A stretch of 41,313 bases of DNA, from positions 960 through 42,272 of the forward strand of contig MEYC01000061.1 of the NCBI GenBank assembly GCA_001775715.1, in the 5' to 3' direction. Below the pieces are notes generated by a model. That model was not told where the DNA came from and searched no databases. It saw only the letters and a list, made by a program, of their open reading frames with translations. Position numbers and translations under genes: made by a program. Positions 10,728 through 19,910 of this stretch are shown piece after piece. Each line of letters starts with the position of its first letter. The stretch's first letter is position 1. The stretch is from Candidatus Aminicenantes bacterium RBG_16_66_30. Its GTDB lineage: Bacteria; Acidobacteriota; Aminicenantia; Aminicenantales; Saccharicenantaceae.

Positions 10728-12134
10728 TCAATCGGTGCCGACGCCGTCCCAGCAGAAGGTGCAGAGCTTGGCCTTAGGCAGTCCGATGGCCGCGACGAGG
10801 TCCTCGAGCCGCTGGTAGCGCAGGGTGGTCAAGCTGAGGGTCCTGGCGATCCAGTCGACCATAGCCTCGTATCTCTCTGAGCCGGACCGGGCATACTCGC
10901 CGATGTTTTTCGGCTCCGGACCTTCGAGCGCGGCGATGGCCTTTCGGGCCGCCAGGTCGAGCTCGGACCGCGAGCGCGAGAAATTGAGATACTTGCAGCC
11001 GTAGGTGAGGGGCGGGCAGGCCGGCCGCATGTGGACCTCGACGGCGCCGGAATCGTGCAGCCGCTGGATGGTGTCCTTGAGCTGGGTGCCCCGGACGATG
11101 GAATCCTCGCAGAAGAGCAACTTCTTCCCCTGGATGATCTCCCGGATGGGAATGAGCTTCATCCGGGCCACCTGATCACGGACGTCCTGGTTCTGGGGCA
11201 TGAAGCTCCTGGCCCAGGTCGGGGTGTATTTGACGAAGGGGCGGCGGAAGGGGATGCCCGCCTCGGCGGCATAGCCCAAGCCGTGTCCGATCCCCGAGTC
11301 GGGGATCCCGGCGACGAGATCGACCTCGACCTTGTCGCTCCGGGCCAAGAAGGCCCCGCAGCGGTTGCGGACCGTCTCGACATTGATCCCCTCGTAGTTC
11401 GACGCGGGGTAGCCGTAGTAGACCCAGAGGAAAGAGCAGATCTGGAGCTTGTCCAGCGGCGGCGCCAGGGTCTCGGCGCCCTCCGGGCCCAGCCGGACGA
11501 TCTCGCCCGGGCCGAGGTACCGGTCGATCTCGTAGCCGAGGTTCGGGAAGGCGCAGGTCTCGAGCGAAGCCGCGCAGGTCCCGTCCTTCCTCCCTATCAC
11601 GACCGGCGTCCGGCCGTACCTGTCCCGCGCGGCCAGAACGCCTTCGTCGGTCAAGATGAGGATCGAGCACGATCCTTTGATCATTTCGCCGGCGTACCGG
11701 ATGCCCTCCTCGAAGCTGTCCTTCTCGTTGATGAGGGCGGCGACGAGCTCGGTCGGGTTGACCTCGCCGCCCCGCATCTCGGAGAAGTGCAGGGACTTGC
11801 CCTTGAAGGCCCGGGCGACGAGCTCGTCGATGTTCTTGACGACGCCGACCGTGGCGATCGAGAAATTGCCGAGGTGTGACCGGATAAGGAGGGGCTGGTC
11901 CTCGTAGTCGCTGATGACGCCGATCCCCCGCGTCCCGCGGAGCTTGCCGACGTCCTCCCCGAACTTCGACCGGAACTGGGCGTTCTCGATGTTGTGGATA
12001 TAGCGGACAATGCCGGTCCCGTTGCCGACGGCCAGGCCGCCGCGCTTGGTCCCGAGGTGGGAGTGGTAGTCGGTGCCGAAAAACAGGTCCTCGACGATGT
12101 CGGTCTTGCCGACCAGTCCGAAAAATCCGCCCAT
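10728..12134 (-). CDS. purF: Amidophosphoribosyltransferase-like protein (PurF family) lacking the N-terminal nucleophile Cys
   Basis: MGGFFGLVGKTDIVEDLFFGTDYHSHLGTKRGGLAVGNG...; PRTase motif LLFCEDSIVRGTQLKDTI; strong SD AAAGGAGG before ATG 12134. Confidence 0.85.
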   Translation of the reverse strand: MGGFFGLVGKTDIVEDLFFGTDYHSHLGTKRGGLAVGNGTGIVRYIHNIENAQFRSKFGEDVGKLRGTRGIGVISDYEDQPLLIRSHLGNFSIATVGVVKNIDELVARAFKGKSLHFSEMRGGEVNPTELVAALINEKDSFEEGIRYAGEMIKGSCSILILTDEGVLAARDRYGRTPVVIGRKDGTCAASLETCAFPNLGYEIDRYLGPGEIVRLGPEGAETLAPPLDKLQICSFLWVYYGYPASNYEGINVETVRNRCGAFLARSDKVEVDLVAGIPDSGIGHGLGYAAEAGIPFRRPFVKYTPTWARSFMPQNQDVRDQVARMKLIPIREIIQGKKLLFCEDSIVRGTQLKDTIQRLHDSGAVEVHMRPACPPLTYGCKYLNFSRSRSELDLAARKAIAALEGPEPKNIGEYARSGSERYEAMVDWIARTLSLTTLRYQRLEDLVAAIGLPKAKLCTFCWDGVGTD

Positions 12135-12220
12135 GCCCGCCTCCTTTCCGAAGTTCGGCTCATCATAACACCGCCCATCGACCGTTTCAATGCGAAAAAG
12201 CGGCCGGGACGGGAGCTCGG

Positions 12221-12249
12221 TTGAACGCGGCCGTTCAATCTGTTATAAA
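12221..12249 (+). promoter_or_regulatory. Sigma70 promoter with overlapping inverted repeat
   Basis: TTGAAC (12221-12226), 17-nt spacer, TATAAA (12244-12249). Confidence 0.65.
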
Positions 12250-12279
12250 GTCCCTGAACGACACCCCGAGGAGGACGAC

Positions 12280-13668
12280 ATGTTCAAAGCCGCGACGTAT
12301 GTCGAGAGACGCAAGCTCCTGAGGAAGTCGGTCGGGTCGGGCCTGATGATCTTCCTGGCCAACGAGGAGAGCCCGATGAACTACCCGGCCAACACGTATC
12401 ATTACCGGCAGGACAGCTCGTTCCTGTATTTCTTCGGCCTGTCTTCCCCGGGGCTGGCCGCGATCGCCGACGCGGACGATGGGACCGATACGCTCTACGG
12501 CGACGATATCGGGATCGAGGACATCATCTGGATGGGGAACCTGCCCAAGCTCAAGGACCGGGCCCTCGAAGTCGGCGTCCGGAAGGTCGCGCCCCGGGCC
12601 GCCTTCGACGAGACCGTGCGCCAAGCGCTGGCCGCCGGCCGGACCGTCCATTTCCTCCCGCCGTACCGTCCCGATAACAAGATCGCGCTCGCCGGGCTCC
12701 TGGGCCTCCCCGTCGGGGAGCTGAAGGCCAAGGCGTCCGGCGCGTTCATCAAGGCCTCGGTCGACCAGCGCATCCTCAAAACCAAGGAGGAGGTCCGCGA
12801 GATCGAGTCCGCCGTCGCGGTCAGCCATGAAATGTACCATTCGGCGATGAAGCTGGCCAAGCCCGGCCGCTACGAATACCAGATCTCCGGGGCCATGGAA
12901 GGGATCGCCCTCGCCTACGGCATGCACCTGGCCTTCCCGCCGATCGTCACCATCAACGGCCAGACCCTGCACATGCACGCGCACGACAACCTGCTGGCCA
13001 GGGGACGCCTGCTGGTCCTGGACTGCGGCGCGGAAGCCCCCAGCGGTTACGCGTCCGATATCACCCGCTCCGTGCCCGTGGGCGGACGCTTCAACGCCCG
13101 CCAGAAGTCCGTCTACGAGATCGTCCTGGCCGGCCAGGAATCGGCCATCAAGGCCATCAAGCCTGGCGTCAATTTCAAGGACATCCATCTCCAGACGGCC
13201 CGGGTCATGGCCGCGGGTTTGAAGGACCTCGGCTTGATGAAGGGCGATCCGGCCGAAGCGGTGGCCGCCGGCGCCCACGCCTTGTTCTTCCCCCACGGCC
13301 TCGGCCACAATCTTGGCCTCGACGTCCACGACATGGAGGATTACGGCGAGAACAACGTGGGCTATGGCGAGAAGGTCGAGCGGAGCGCCCAGTTCGGGCT
13401 GGCCTATCTCCGCATGGCCCGCGAGCTCAAGCCCGGCCACGTCCTGACGGTCGAGCCCGGCCTCTACTTCATTCCGGCTCTCGTGGCCCTGTGGAAGAAG
13501 GAGAAGAAGCACAAAGACTTCATCGCCTACGACGCGGTCGAGCAGTTCCTCGACTTCGGCGGGGCCCGGATCGAGGACGACGTCCTGGTCACCGAGAAGG
13601 GCCGCCGGGTCCTCGGACCGCCCATCCCGAAGACGGTCGCCGACATCGAAAAGGCCTGTCGCTCTTGA
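12280..13668 (+). CDS. Xaa-Pro aminopeptidase (M24B, with AMP_N domain)
   Basis: MFKAATYVERRKLLRKSVGSGLMIFLANEESPMNYPANTYHYRQDSSFLYFFG...; LDCGAE..SDITRSVPVGG; FFPHGLGHNLGLDVHD; LTVEPGLYF; GGARIEDDVLVTEKG. Confidence 0.94.
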   Translation: MFKAATYVERRKLLRKSVGSGLMIFLANEESPMNYPANTYHYRQDSSFLYFFGLSSPGLAAIADADDGTDTLYGDDIGIEDIIWMGNLPKLKDRALEVGVRKVAPRAAFDETVRQALAAGRTVHFLPPYRPDNKIALAGLLGLPVGELKAKASGAFIKASVDQRILKTKEEVREIESAVAVSHEMYHSAMKLAKPGRYEYQISGAMEGIALAYGMHLAFPPIVTINGQTLHMHAHDNLLARGRLLVLDCGAEAPSGYASDITRSVPVGGRFNARQKSVYEIVLAGQESAIKAIKPGVNFKDIHLQTARVMAAGLKDLGLMKGDPAEAVAAGAHALFFPHGLGHNLGLDVHDMEDYGENNVGYGEKVERSAQFGLAYLRMARELKPGHVLTVEPGLYFIPALVALWKKEKKHKDFIAYDAVEQFLDFGGARIEDDVLVTEKGRRVLGPPIPKTVADIEKACRS

Positions 13669-14507
13669 GGATCGCTCTCGTTCAACAGCACGCGACCGAC
13701 GACCCTGCGGAGAACCGGGAACGGGGGAAACGGGCATTCCTGGAAGCGGCCGCGGCGGGCGCCCGGCTCGTCGCCTTCGCCGAGCTGGGCTTCACCCGGT
13801 TCTATCCCCAGGTGCCGGCCGCGGCCGGCTCGGCGGCCCTAGCCGAAACGATCCCGGGCCCGACGACGGACATGTTCTCAGCCCTGGCCCGCGAAACGGG
13901 CGTCGTCGCCGTCCTGAACCTCTTCGAACGTGAGGGGGACCGGACCTACGACGCCTCGCCTGTCATCGATGCCGACGGCCGCCTCCTGGGCGTCGTCCGG
14001 ATGGTCCACATCATGGAGGGGCCGGGATTCCATGAGCGCGGCTATTATGCTCCGGGGGACCGCGGCGAGTTCGTCTTTCCCACGGCCGCCGGGCGGATCG
14101 GCGTCGCCATCTGCTACGACCGGCATTTCCCCGAATACATGAGGGGCCTCCGGCTCGCCGGGGCTGAGCTTGTCGTCGTGCCCCAGGCCGGGGCGGTCGG
14201 GGAGTGGACCGAGGGCATCTTCGAGGCCGAGCTCCGGGTCGCCGCGTTCCAGAACGGGTATCACGCCGCCCTGGTCAACCGCGTCGGCCCCGAGGGCGGG
14301 CTCGAGTTCGCCGGTGAATCCTTCGCCGTCGATCCCGACGGACGGGTCATCGCCCGAGCCCCGCGCGGCCGCGATCATATCCTCTTCGCCGATTGCGACC
14401 TGGCCAGGAACCCGGCGTCCCACGCCGCCCGGCACTTTCTCGAGGACCGGCGGCCGTCGGTCTATGGACGGATGGGGATTGCCGACGACGGCCGGAAGGC
14501 CCGCTGA
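13665..14507 (+). CDS. Carbon-nitrogen hydrolase (nitrilase superfamily)
   Basis: TTG start overlapping the previous TGA; LRIALVQQHATDDPAENRERGKRAFLEAAAAGARLVAFAELGF..., catalytic GRIGVAICYDRHFPEYMR. Confidence 0.88.
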   Translation: MRIALVQQHATDDPAENRERGKRAFLEAAAAGARLVAFAELGFTRFYPQVPAAAGSAALAETIPGPTTDMFSALARETGVVAVLNLFEREGDRTYDASPVIDADGRLLGVVRMVHIMEGPGFHERGYYAPGDRGEFVFPTAAGRIGVAICYDRHFPEYMRGLRLAGAELVVVPQAGAVGEWTEGIFEAELRVAAFQNGYHAALVNRVGPEGGLEFAGESFAVDPDGRVIARAPRGRDHILFADCDLARNPASHAARHFLEDRRPSVYGRMGIADDGRKAR

Positions 14508-14983
14508 TGCCGCGCTGGTACGTCCTCAACACCAAGCCCAAGAAAGAGAGCCAGGTCGAGAGGCTCTTCATCGAAGGCGGCTTCACGATTTACTGCCCGA
14601 AGTACCTCCATGAAAAGCGCGTCGGGCCCTTCTTCCCGGGCTACGCCTTCCTGCGGTTCGAGTTCCCCGAACAGTACCAGATGGTCAAATACACTCGCGG
14701 CGTCAAGCGGGTCGTCGGCAATGACGACGGACCGACACCCATCCCGGACGAGATCGTCGAGGGCATCCGGGCCCGCGAGCGCGGCGGGCTCATCGTCTTC
14801 GAGAAATACGGCGAGGAGCCCGTGGCCGGGGACGAGATCGAGGTCGTCGAGGGCCCCCTCAAAGGCCTCAAGGGCGTCTTCCGCAAGGAGGTCGGCGCGA
14901 CCGAACGGGTGATGATCCTCCTGAACTACGTCTCCTACCAGGGCATGCTCCTCATCGAGAAAGACAAGCTCAAGAAGATCTAG
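14507..14983 (+). CDS. NusG-like transcription elongation factor (specialised NusG paralog)
   Basis: MPRWYVLNTKPKKESQVERLFIEGGFTIYCPKYLHEKRVGPFFPGYAFLRFEFPE... (NGN) plus KOW-like VAGDEIEVVEGPLKGLKGVFRKE; start overlaps the nitrilase stop by 1 nt. Confidence 0.88.
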   Translation: MPRWYVLNTKPKKESQVERLFIEGGFTIYCPKYLHEKRVGPFFPGYAFLRFEFPEQYQMVKYTRGVKRVVGNDDGPTPIPDEIVEGIRARERGGLIVFEKYGEEPVAGDEIEVVEGPLKGLKGVFRKEVGATERVMILLNYVSYQGMLLIEKDKLKKI

Positions 14984-15005
14984 CCCGTCCACTCTCTCCG
15001 GCTTT

Positions 15006-15116
15006 GCTCGGGAATTGCCTCTGGCTCCCCGGCCCCCCGGAAACCAGTCGTCCGGTTTCCCCCGCTGCGCGGGTCCCCCTTCCACGGACGGGGATCTTCG
15101 AGGCGAATTCCCTCGC
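15006..15116. other. Intergenic multi-stem folded element
   Basis: Outer arms GCTCGGGAATTGCCTC (15006-15021) / GAGGCGAATTCCCTCGC (15100-15116) enclosing hairpins 15039-15060, 15061-15073 and 15074-15094. Confidence 0.55.
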
Positions 15117-15149
15117 AGCCTCGAGAGGGAGTCGGTTTGAGCGATGATT

Positions 15150-16259
15150 TTATTTGAGTGCCTTCAGGGCGTCGAGGAACGGCGGGCCGAGGCTGCTCGA
15201 CGAGAAATAGACGATCCCGTCGGCCTTGAGGGCTTTGCTGATCCTCATCTGTTCGATCATGCCCTCGGGGGTGTTCTGATTATGGGACGTCCCGATGCCG
15301 ATCCCGGGGCAGACGAGGGCGCGCCCCTTGCCGATGGCCACGGCCTCTCCGACGAGCTTCTCGAAGTGGCGGGCGTCGTTCGTGTAGAGCATGGGATTGA
15401 GCATGTCGACGAGGCCCTCGCGGCCCCAGGCCGCCCAGTCCTGTCCGATCATGACCCGGGCGTTGACGGCGTCGGGAAAAACGGCTGCGCTGATCTTGAT
15501 CTTCCGGCCCGTCGCCTTGAGCGCGGCCCTTAGTTCGCGGACGAACACGGTCACCCGGTCCGTGTTCCAGCGCAGCCAGGCGTTCCAGGCCATGTTGCCC
15601 GTGTCCCGGGCCTTGACCGCGGCCATGTCGATACCGGTGTCCGTCTTGAAGAGACGGAGGGTCTCGGGATCGAAGCTGAAGAATGGCTCGGTCGGCTCGC
15701 AGGGGAAACGGATGTAGTCGAGATGGATCCAGTCGACGTCGTATTTCCGGGCGACCTCGAGCATGAGGCTCAACTCGTAGGCCCGGGCCGCGGGATGGGC
15801 CGGGTTCGCCGCCGCGACCATTTCGCGCTTCGGGCTGGCGATGAGCCATTCAGGGTGCTGGCGGACCTGGCCGAGGAGGGCCGATTCGGGGAAGACGCAG
15901 AACCAAGGATGGACCTCCATCTTCCGCTGCTTGGCCTCGGCCAGGAAGACCTCGAGGAAATCCCAATTCCAGTTCCCGTCCGGGACGCCGATCTCGCTGG
16001 CGTAGTAAACGTGGCCCGAGGTGTTCTTGACGAGCATGATCAGCGTGTCGATGCCGGCCCGGGCGTATTCGTCGAGGGTCGTCCGCATCTTCTCCAGGGC
16101 CTTCGTCTTGTCGGGACCGAAGAAGCCCGGATGCATCCAGACGCCGCGCACCGGCACGCCCAACGCGGTGTCGCCGGCCCCCGCCGCGCAGGCGGGAACG
16201 GCGAGCGCGGCGAACGCGAAGACCGTCAGAAAAAGAGCGCAGAAGGCTTTGGCTCTCAT
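15150..16259 (-). CDS. Secreted glycosidase-like protein (GHL10 / DUF187 family)
   Basis: Signal peptide MRAKAFCALFLTVFAFAALAVPACA; VRGVWMHPGFFGPDKTKALEKMRTTLDEYARAGIDTLIMLVKN; DVDWIHLDYIRFP. Confidence 0.85.
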   Translation of the reverse strand: MRAKAFCALFLTVFAFAALAVPACAAGAGDTALGVPVRGVWMHPGFFGPDKTKALEKMRTTLDEYARAGIDTLIMLVKNTSGHVYYASEIGVPDGNWNWDFLEVFLAEAKQRKMEVHPWFCVFPESALLGQVRQHPEWLIASPKREMVAAANPAHPAARAYELSLMLEVARKYDVDWIHLDYIRFPCEPTEPFFSFDPETLRLFKTDTGIDMAAVKARDTGNMAWNAWLRWNTDRVTVFVRELRAALKATGRKIKISAAVFPDAVNARVMIGQDWAAWGREGLVDMLNPMLYTNDARHFEKLVGEAVAIGKGRALVCPGIGIGTSHNQNTPEGMIEQMRISKALKADGIVYFSSSSLGPPFLDALKALK

Positions 16260-16281
16260 AGGGCTCCTCCTTGTTCGGCGT

Positions 16282-17850
16282 TCATCGGCGCGGACGGCCG
16301 AACCCGCCGCCGCCGGGCGTTTCGATCCTGAGGACGTCGCCCGGGTGGATCTTGATATTGACCTTCGAGCCGAGCGTTCTCGCGCGCCCGGCCGAGACGA
16401 GGGTGTTCTTTCCCATCGCGCCGGGCCCGCCGCCCCGGACGCCGTAGGGCGGGAACCGGCGCCTGTCCGACATGACGGTCAGGGCCGCGGGAACGAGGAA
16501 TTCGTATTCGCGGACGATCCCCTCGCCGCCGCGGTGAAGCCCGCGTCCGCCGGAGCCCTTCCGGAGACCGTATCGGCGGATCTTCAGGGGCAGATAGTTC
16601 TCGAGGGCCTCGACGGGCGTATTGAGGGAGTTGGTCATGTGCGTGTGCACGCCGCTGAGCCCGGCCGCAGTGGCTCCGGCGCCCATGCCGCCGCCGATCG
16701 TTTCGTAGTACGCGAAGTGACGGTCCCGGGCCGGATCGTAGCCGCCGAAAGCGACGTTGTTCATCGTTCCCTGGCTCGCCGCCGGGATCCGGCCGGGCAG
16801 GGCCTTGGCCAGGGCTCCGAGAAGCACGTCGACGATGCGCTGGGAGGTCTCGACGTTGCCTCCGGCGCACGCAGCCGGGAACTCCGCGTTGACGATGGAC
16901 CGGCGCGGGGCGACGATCTCGAGGGGCCGCATCAGGCCCGTGTTGAAGGGGATGTCCTCCTCGACGAGCGAACGGAAGACGTAGAGCACGGCCGACGACG
17001 TGATGGCATAGTTGGCGTTGACGCCGCCCTCGGTCTGGGGCGAGGAGGGGCTGAAATCGACGACGGCCCGGTCGCCGCGGACGGTCACGCGGACGCCGAT
17101 CTTGATGGGCCGGTCCGAGATGCCGTCGTCGTCGAGGAAGTCCTCGAAGGCGTACGTGCCATCGGGGATGGCCTTGATGGTCGCCCGGAGAAAGCCCTCC
17201 GTATAGTCCTGGATGATCGCGGAATAGAGCCGGACCTTGGCGGCGCCGAACCTGGCCACGGCCTCCTCGAGCCGGACCCGGCCGATCTCGTTGGCCGCGA
17301 TCTGGGCCAGGAGGTCGCCCCGCCGCTCGTCGGGGGTGCGGACGTTGGAGAGGAGGAGATCGAACACGGCCCGGTTCATCCGGCCGCGGGAATAGAGCTT
17401 GATCGGCGGGATGATCAGGCCCTCCTGAAAGAGCTCCGTGGCCAGGGGCATGGAACCCGGCGTCATGCCGCCGACGTCCGAATGGTGGGCCCGGTTGGCC
17501 ACGAAAAAGCTGAGCTTGCGGCCCAGGAAGACCGGGGAGATGCAGGTGATGTCGGGCAGGTGCGTGCCGCCCCGGTAGGGATCGTTGAGGATGACGAGAT
17601 CGCCCTTCTCGAAGGTCACCGCCCCGAGCGCGGCCTGGACGGACAGGGGCATCGCGCCCAGGTGGACGGGGATGTGGGAGCCCTGGGCCAGCGTCTCGCC
17701 TTTCTCGTTGAAAAGAGAGCAGGAGAAATCTTTCCGTTCCTTGATGTTGGGGGAGAGGGCGGTCCGGCCGAGGACGGCGCCCATCTCCTCGGAGACGGCG
17801 ATGAACACGTTCTTGAAGAGCTCGAGCTCGATCGGGTCGGGCCGCTTCAT
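16282..17850 (-). CDS. hyuB: Hydantoinase/oxoprolinase B subunit
   Basis: DPIELELFKNVFIAVSEEMGAVLGRTALSPNIKERKDFSCSLFNEKGE...; NDPYRGGTHLPDIT; ETIGGGMGAGATAAGLSGVHTHMTNSLNTPVEALE. Confidence 0.95.
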   Translation of the reverse strand: MKRPDPIELELFKNVFIAVSEEMGAVLGRTALSPNIKERKDFSCSLFNEKGETLAQGSHIPVHLGAMPLSVQAALGAVTFEKGDLVILNDPYRGGTHLPDITCISPVFLGRKLSFFVANRAHHSDVGGMTPGSMPLATELFQEGLIIPPIKLYSRGRMNRAVFDLLLSNVRTPDERRGDLLAQIAANEIGRVRLEEAVARFGAAKVRLYSAIIQDYTEGFLRATIKAIPDGTYAFEDFLDDDGISDRPIKIGVRVTVRGDRAVVDFSPSSPQTEGGVNANYAITSSAVLYVFRSLVEEDIPFNTGLMRPLEIVAPRRSIVNAEFPAACAGGNVETSQRIVDVLLGALAKALPGRIPAASQGTMNNVAFGGYDPARDRHFAYYETIGGGMGAGATAAGLSGVHTHMTNSLNTPVEALENYLPLKIRRYGLRKGSGGRGLHRGGEGIVREYEFLVPAALTVMSDRRRFPPYGVRGGGPGAMGKNTLVSAGRARTLGSKVNIKIHPGDVLRIETPGGGGFGRPRR

Positions 17851-19868
17851 CGGGCGTCCCCCCTGCGCACGACGAGGTTGGCGTAAGCGTCGACCCGGGC
17901 CGCGTAGCCGGGCGGTAGGAACGTGGTCGACTCGGGATCGATGATGAGGGCCGGCCCGCGAACGCCGTTCCCCGGGCGAAGCCGGGTCCTGTCGACGACC
18001 GTGCCTTCGTGAGCCCGGCGCCCGGAGAAGATGGACTGTTTCCTGAGGATAGCCCGAGGGTCGAGGACGGAGGATCCCCGCTCCTTGACCAGGGGGATCT
18101 TGGGGGTCATGGCTACGGCTTTGACGCGGAGGTTGACGATCTCGACCGGCCGCCTATCGTGGCGGTAGGAGTAGAGCTTCTCGTGGCGGGCATGGAAGGC
18201 CTCGAGGAAGGCGCGGCCGGCGGAGCGGGCCTTGCGGAAGGGCACGTCGATCTCGTAGGACTGGCCGAGATAGCGGCAGTCGAGGGAGCGTTCGAGCACG
18301 ACGTCCTTCGCGGCGAATCCGTCGGCGGACATGTCGCGGAGGCTCACGGCCTCGAGCTTGCGGAACTCCTTTTCAAGCCCGTCGACACTGACCTCGGAGT
18401 CCGGCTTCATGAGGGACCTCGTGTAGTCCTTGACGGGATCGGCCATGAGCAGCCCGAAGGCCGACAGGACGCCGGCGTTGCGCGGCACGACGACCGTCGG
18501 CATGCCCAGGTGTTCGGCCATCTCGACGGCGTGCATGCCGCCGGCGCCGCCGAACGGAAAGAGGGCGAAGGCCCGGGGATCATGGCCTCGCTCGACCGAG
18601 ATCACCCGGATGGCCTTTTCCATGTTGGCGTTGGCGACGGCGACGATCCCGAGGGCCGTCTCCCGCTCGGATTTGCCGATGCGGCGGGCCAGGGCGCCGA
18701 CGGCGGCCCGGCTCCTCTCCGGATAGATACGCATCTTGCCGCCCAGGAAGAACTCCGGGTCCAGCCGGCCGAGGCATAGGTTGGCGTCGGTCACGGTCGG
18801 CAGGTCGCCCTGGCCATAGCAGGCCGGGCCGGGATCGGCCCCGGCGCTTTTGGGGCCGACGCGGAGCGAGCCGCCCCGGTCGACGAAGGCGATCGAGCCG
18901 CCGCCGGCGCCTACGGAATGGATATCGATGATGGGCAGGCGGATGGGGAAGTCCCCGACCCGGCTTTCGTGGGTCCGCCGGATCCCGCCCTCAATGAGCG
19001 AGACGTCCGTCGAGGTCCCGCCCATGTCGAAGCTGACGATATTGGGATAGCCGGCGGCCCGGGCCAGGGCGCGCGCCCCGACAACCCCCCCGGCCGGTCC
19101 GGAGAGCGCGGTCTTGATGGGTTCGAGGCGGGCCCGGGCAGGGGAGATGTAGCCTTCGTTCGACTGCATGATCCGGAGCTCGGCCCGGCCCAGGCGGCGG
19201 TCGAGCTCACCGAGATAGCGGTCCATGACCGGCATGAGATAGGCGTTCGTGGCCGTCGTGGACATGCGCTCGAACTCGCGGTACTCGGGGAGCAGGCGGC
19301 TGGAGATCGACGCGAGCAGGCCCGCCCGCTGGAGCTCGCGGGCGACGATCTCCTCGTGCCTAGGATTGGCGTAAGCGTGGAGCAGACAGACCACCACGGC
19401 CTCCGCGCCGGACCTCCGGATCTTCGCGATCGTCCGGCGGACCTCCGCGCGGCTGACAGGCCGTTCGACGCGGCCCGAAGAGAGCGTCCTCTCCCTGAGG
19501 CCGAACCGCCTTCCGGCGGGGATGAGCTCGAACCGGGACTCGGGCTGGAGAGAATAGAGCTCGCGGCGCGTCTGCCTCCCGATGGCCAGGACATCCTCGA
19601 AGCCGGCCGTGGTGATGAGAGCGATCCGGCCGCCCTTTCGCTGAAGAAGGGCGTTGGTGGCCACGGTCGTGCCATGGACGATGAAGACCGAAGGGCCTTC
19701 CTTCAGGACGTCGCTGATCCCCTCGAAGATCGCCTGCGAGGGGTCCCGGGGGGTCGACAGGACCTTCCTGTTGGAGAGGCGCCCGTCCTTCCAGATGACG
19801 AAATCGGTGAACGTCCCGCCGGTATCCACCCCGACACGGACGCTTGCGGGTCGATTCCGGCCTTTCAT
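17847..19868 (-). CDS. hyuA: Hydantoinase/oxoprolinase A subunit
   Basis: VRVGVDTGGTFTDFVIWKDG; VSFDMGGTSTDVSLIEGG; IPIIDIHSVGAGGGSIA-type core; 4-nt overlap with hyuB. Confidence 0.95.
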   Translation of the reverse strand: MKGRNRPASVRVGVDTGGTFTDFVIWKDGRLSNRKVLSTPRDPSQAIFEGISDVLKEGPSVFIVHGTTVATNALLQRKGGRIALITTAGFEDVLAIGRQTRRELYSLQPESRFELIPAGRRFGLRERTLSSGRVERPVSRAEVRRTIAKIRRSGAEAVVVCLLHAYANPRHEEIVARELQRAGLLASISSRLLPEYREFERMSTTATNAYLMPVMDRYLGELDRRLGRAELRIMQSNEGYISPARARLEPIKTALSGPAGGVVGARALARAAGYPNIVSFDMGGTSTDVSLIEGGIRRTHESRVGDFPIRLPIIDIHSVGAGGGSIAFVDRGGSLRVGPKSAGADPGPACYGQGDLPTVTDANLCLGRLDPEFFLGGKMRIYPERSRAAVGALARRIGKSERETALGIVAVANANMEKAIRVISVERGHDPRAFALFPFGGAGGMHAVEMAEHLGMPTVVVPRNAGVLSAFGLLMADPVKDYTRSLMKPDSEVSVDGLEKEFRKLEAVSLRDMSADGFAAKDVVLERSLDCRYLGQSYEIDVPFRKARSAGRAFLEAFHARHEKLYSYRHDRRPVEIVNLRVKAVAMTPKIPLVKERGSSVLDPRAILRKQSIFSGRRAHEGTVVDRTRLRPGNGVRGPALIIDPESTTFLPPGYAARVDAYANLVVRRGDAR

Positions 19869-19880
19869 GGGCGAAGGCCT

Positions 19881-19910
19881 ATTTAATCGTCAAGGCCGGG
19901 AACATGTCAA
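19881..19910 (-). promoter_or_regulatory. Putative promoter of hyuAB
   Basis: Minus strand TTGACA (19910-19905), 18-nt spacer, TTAAAT (19886-19881), 12 nt before ATG 19868. Confidence 0.5.

Noticed and set aside
16021-17886. 621-aa plus-strand ORF antisense to hyuB
   Set aside because: Longest antisense ORF in the window, but composition is typical of a GC3-driven shadow; hyuB is unambiguous.
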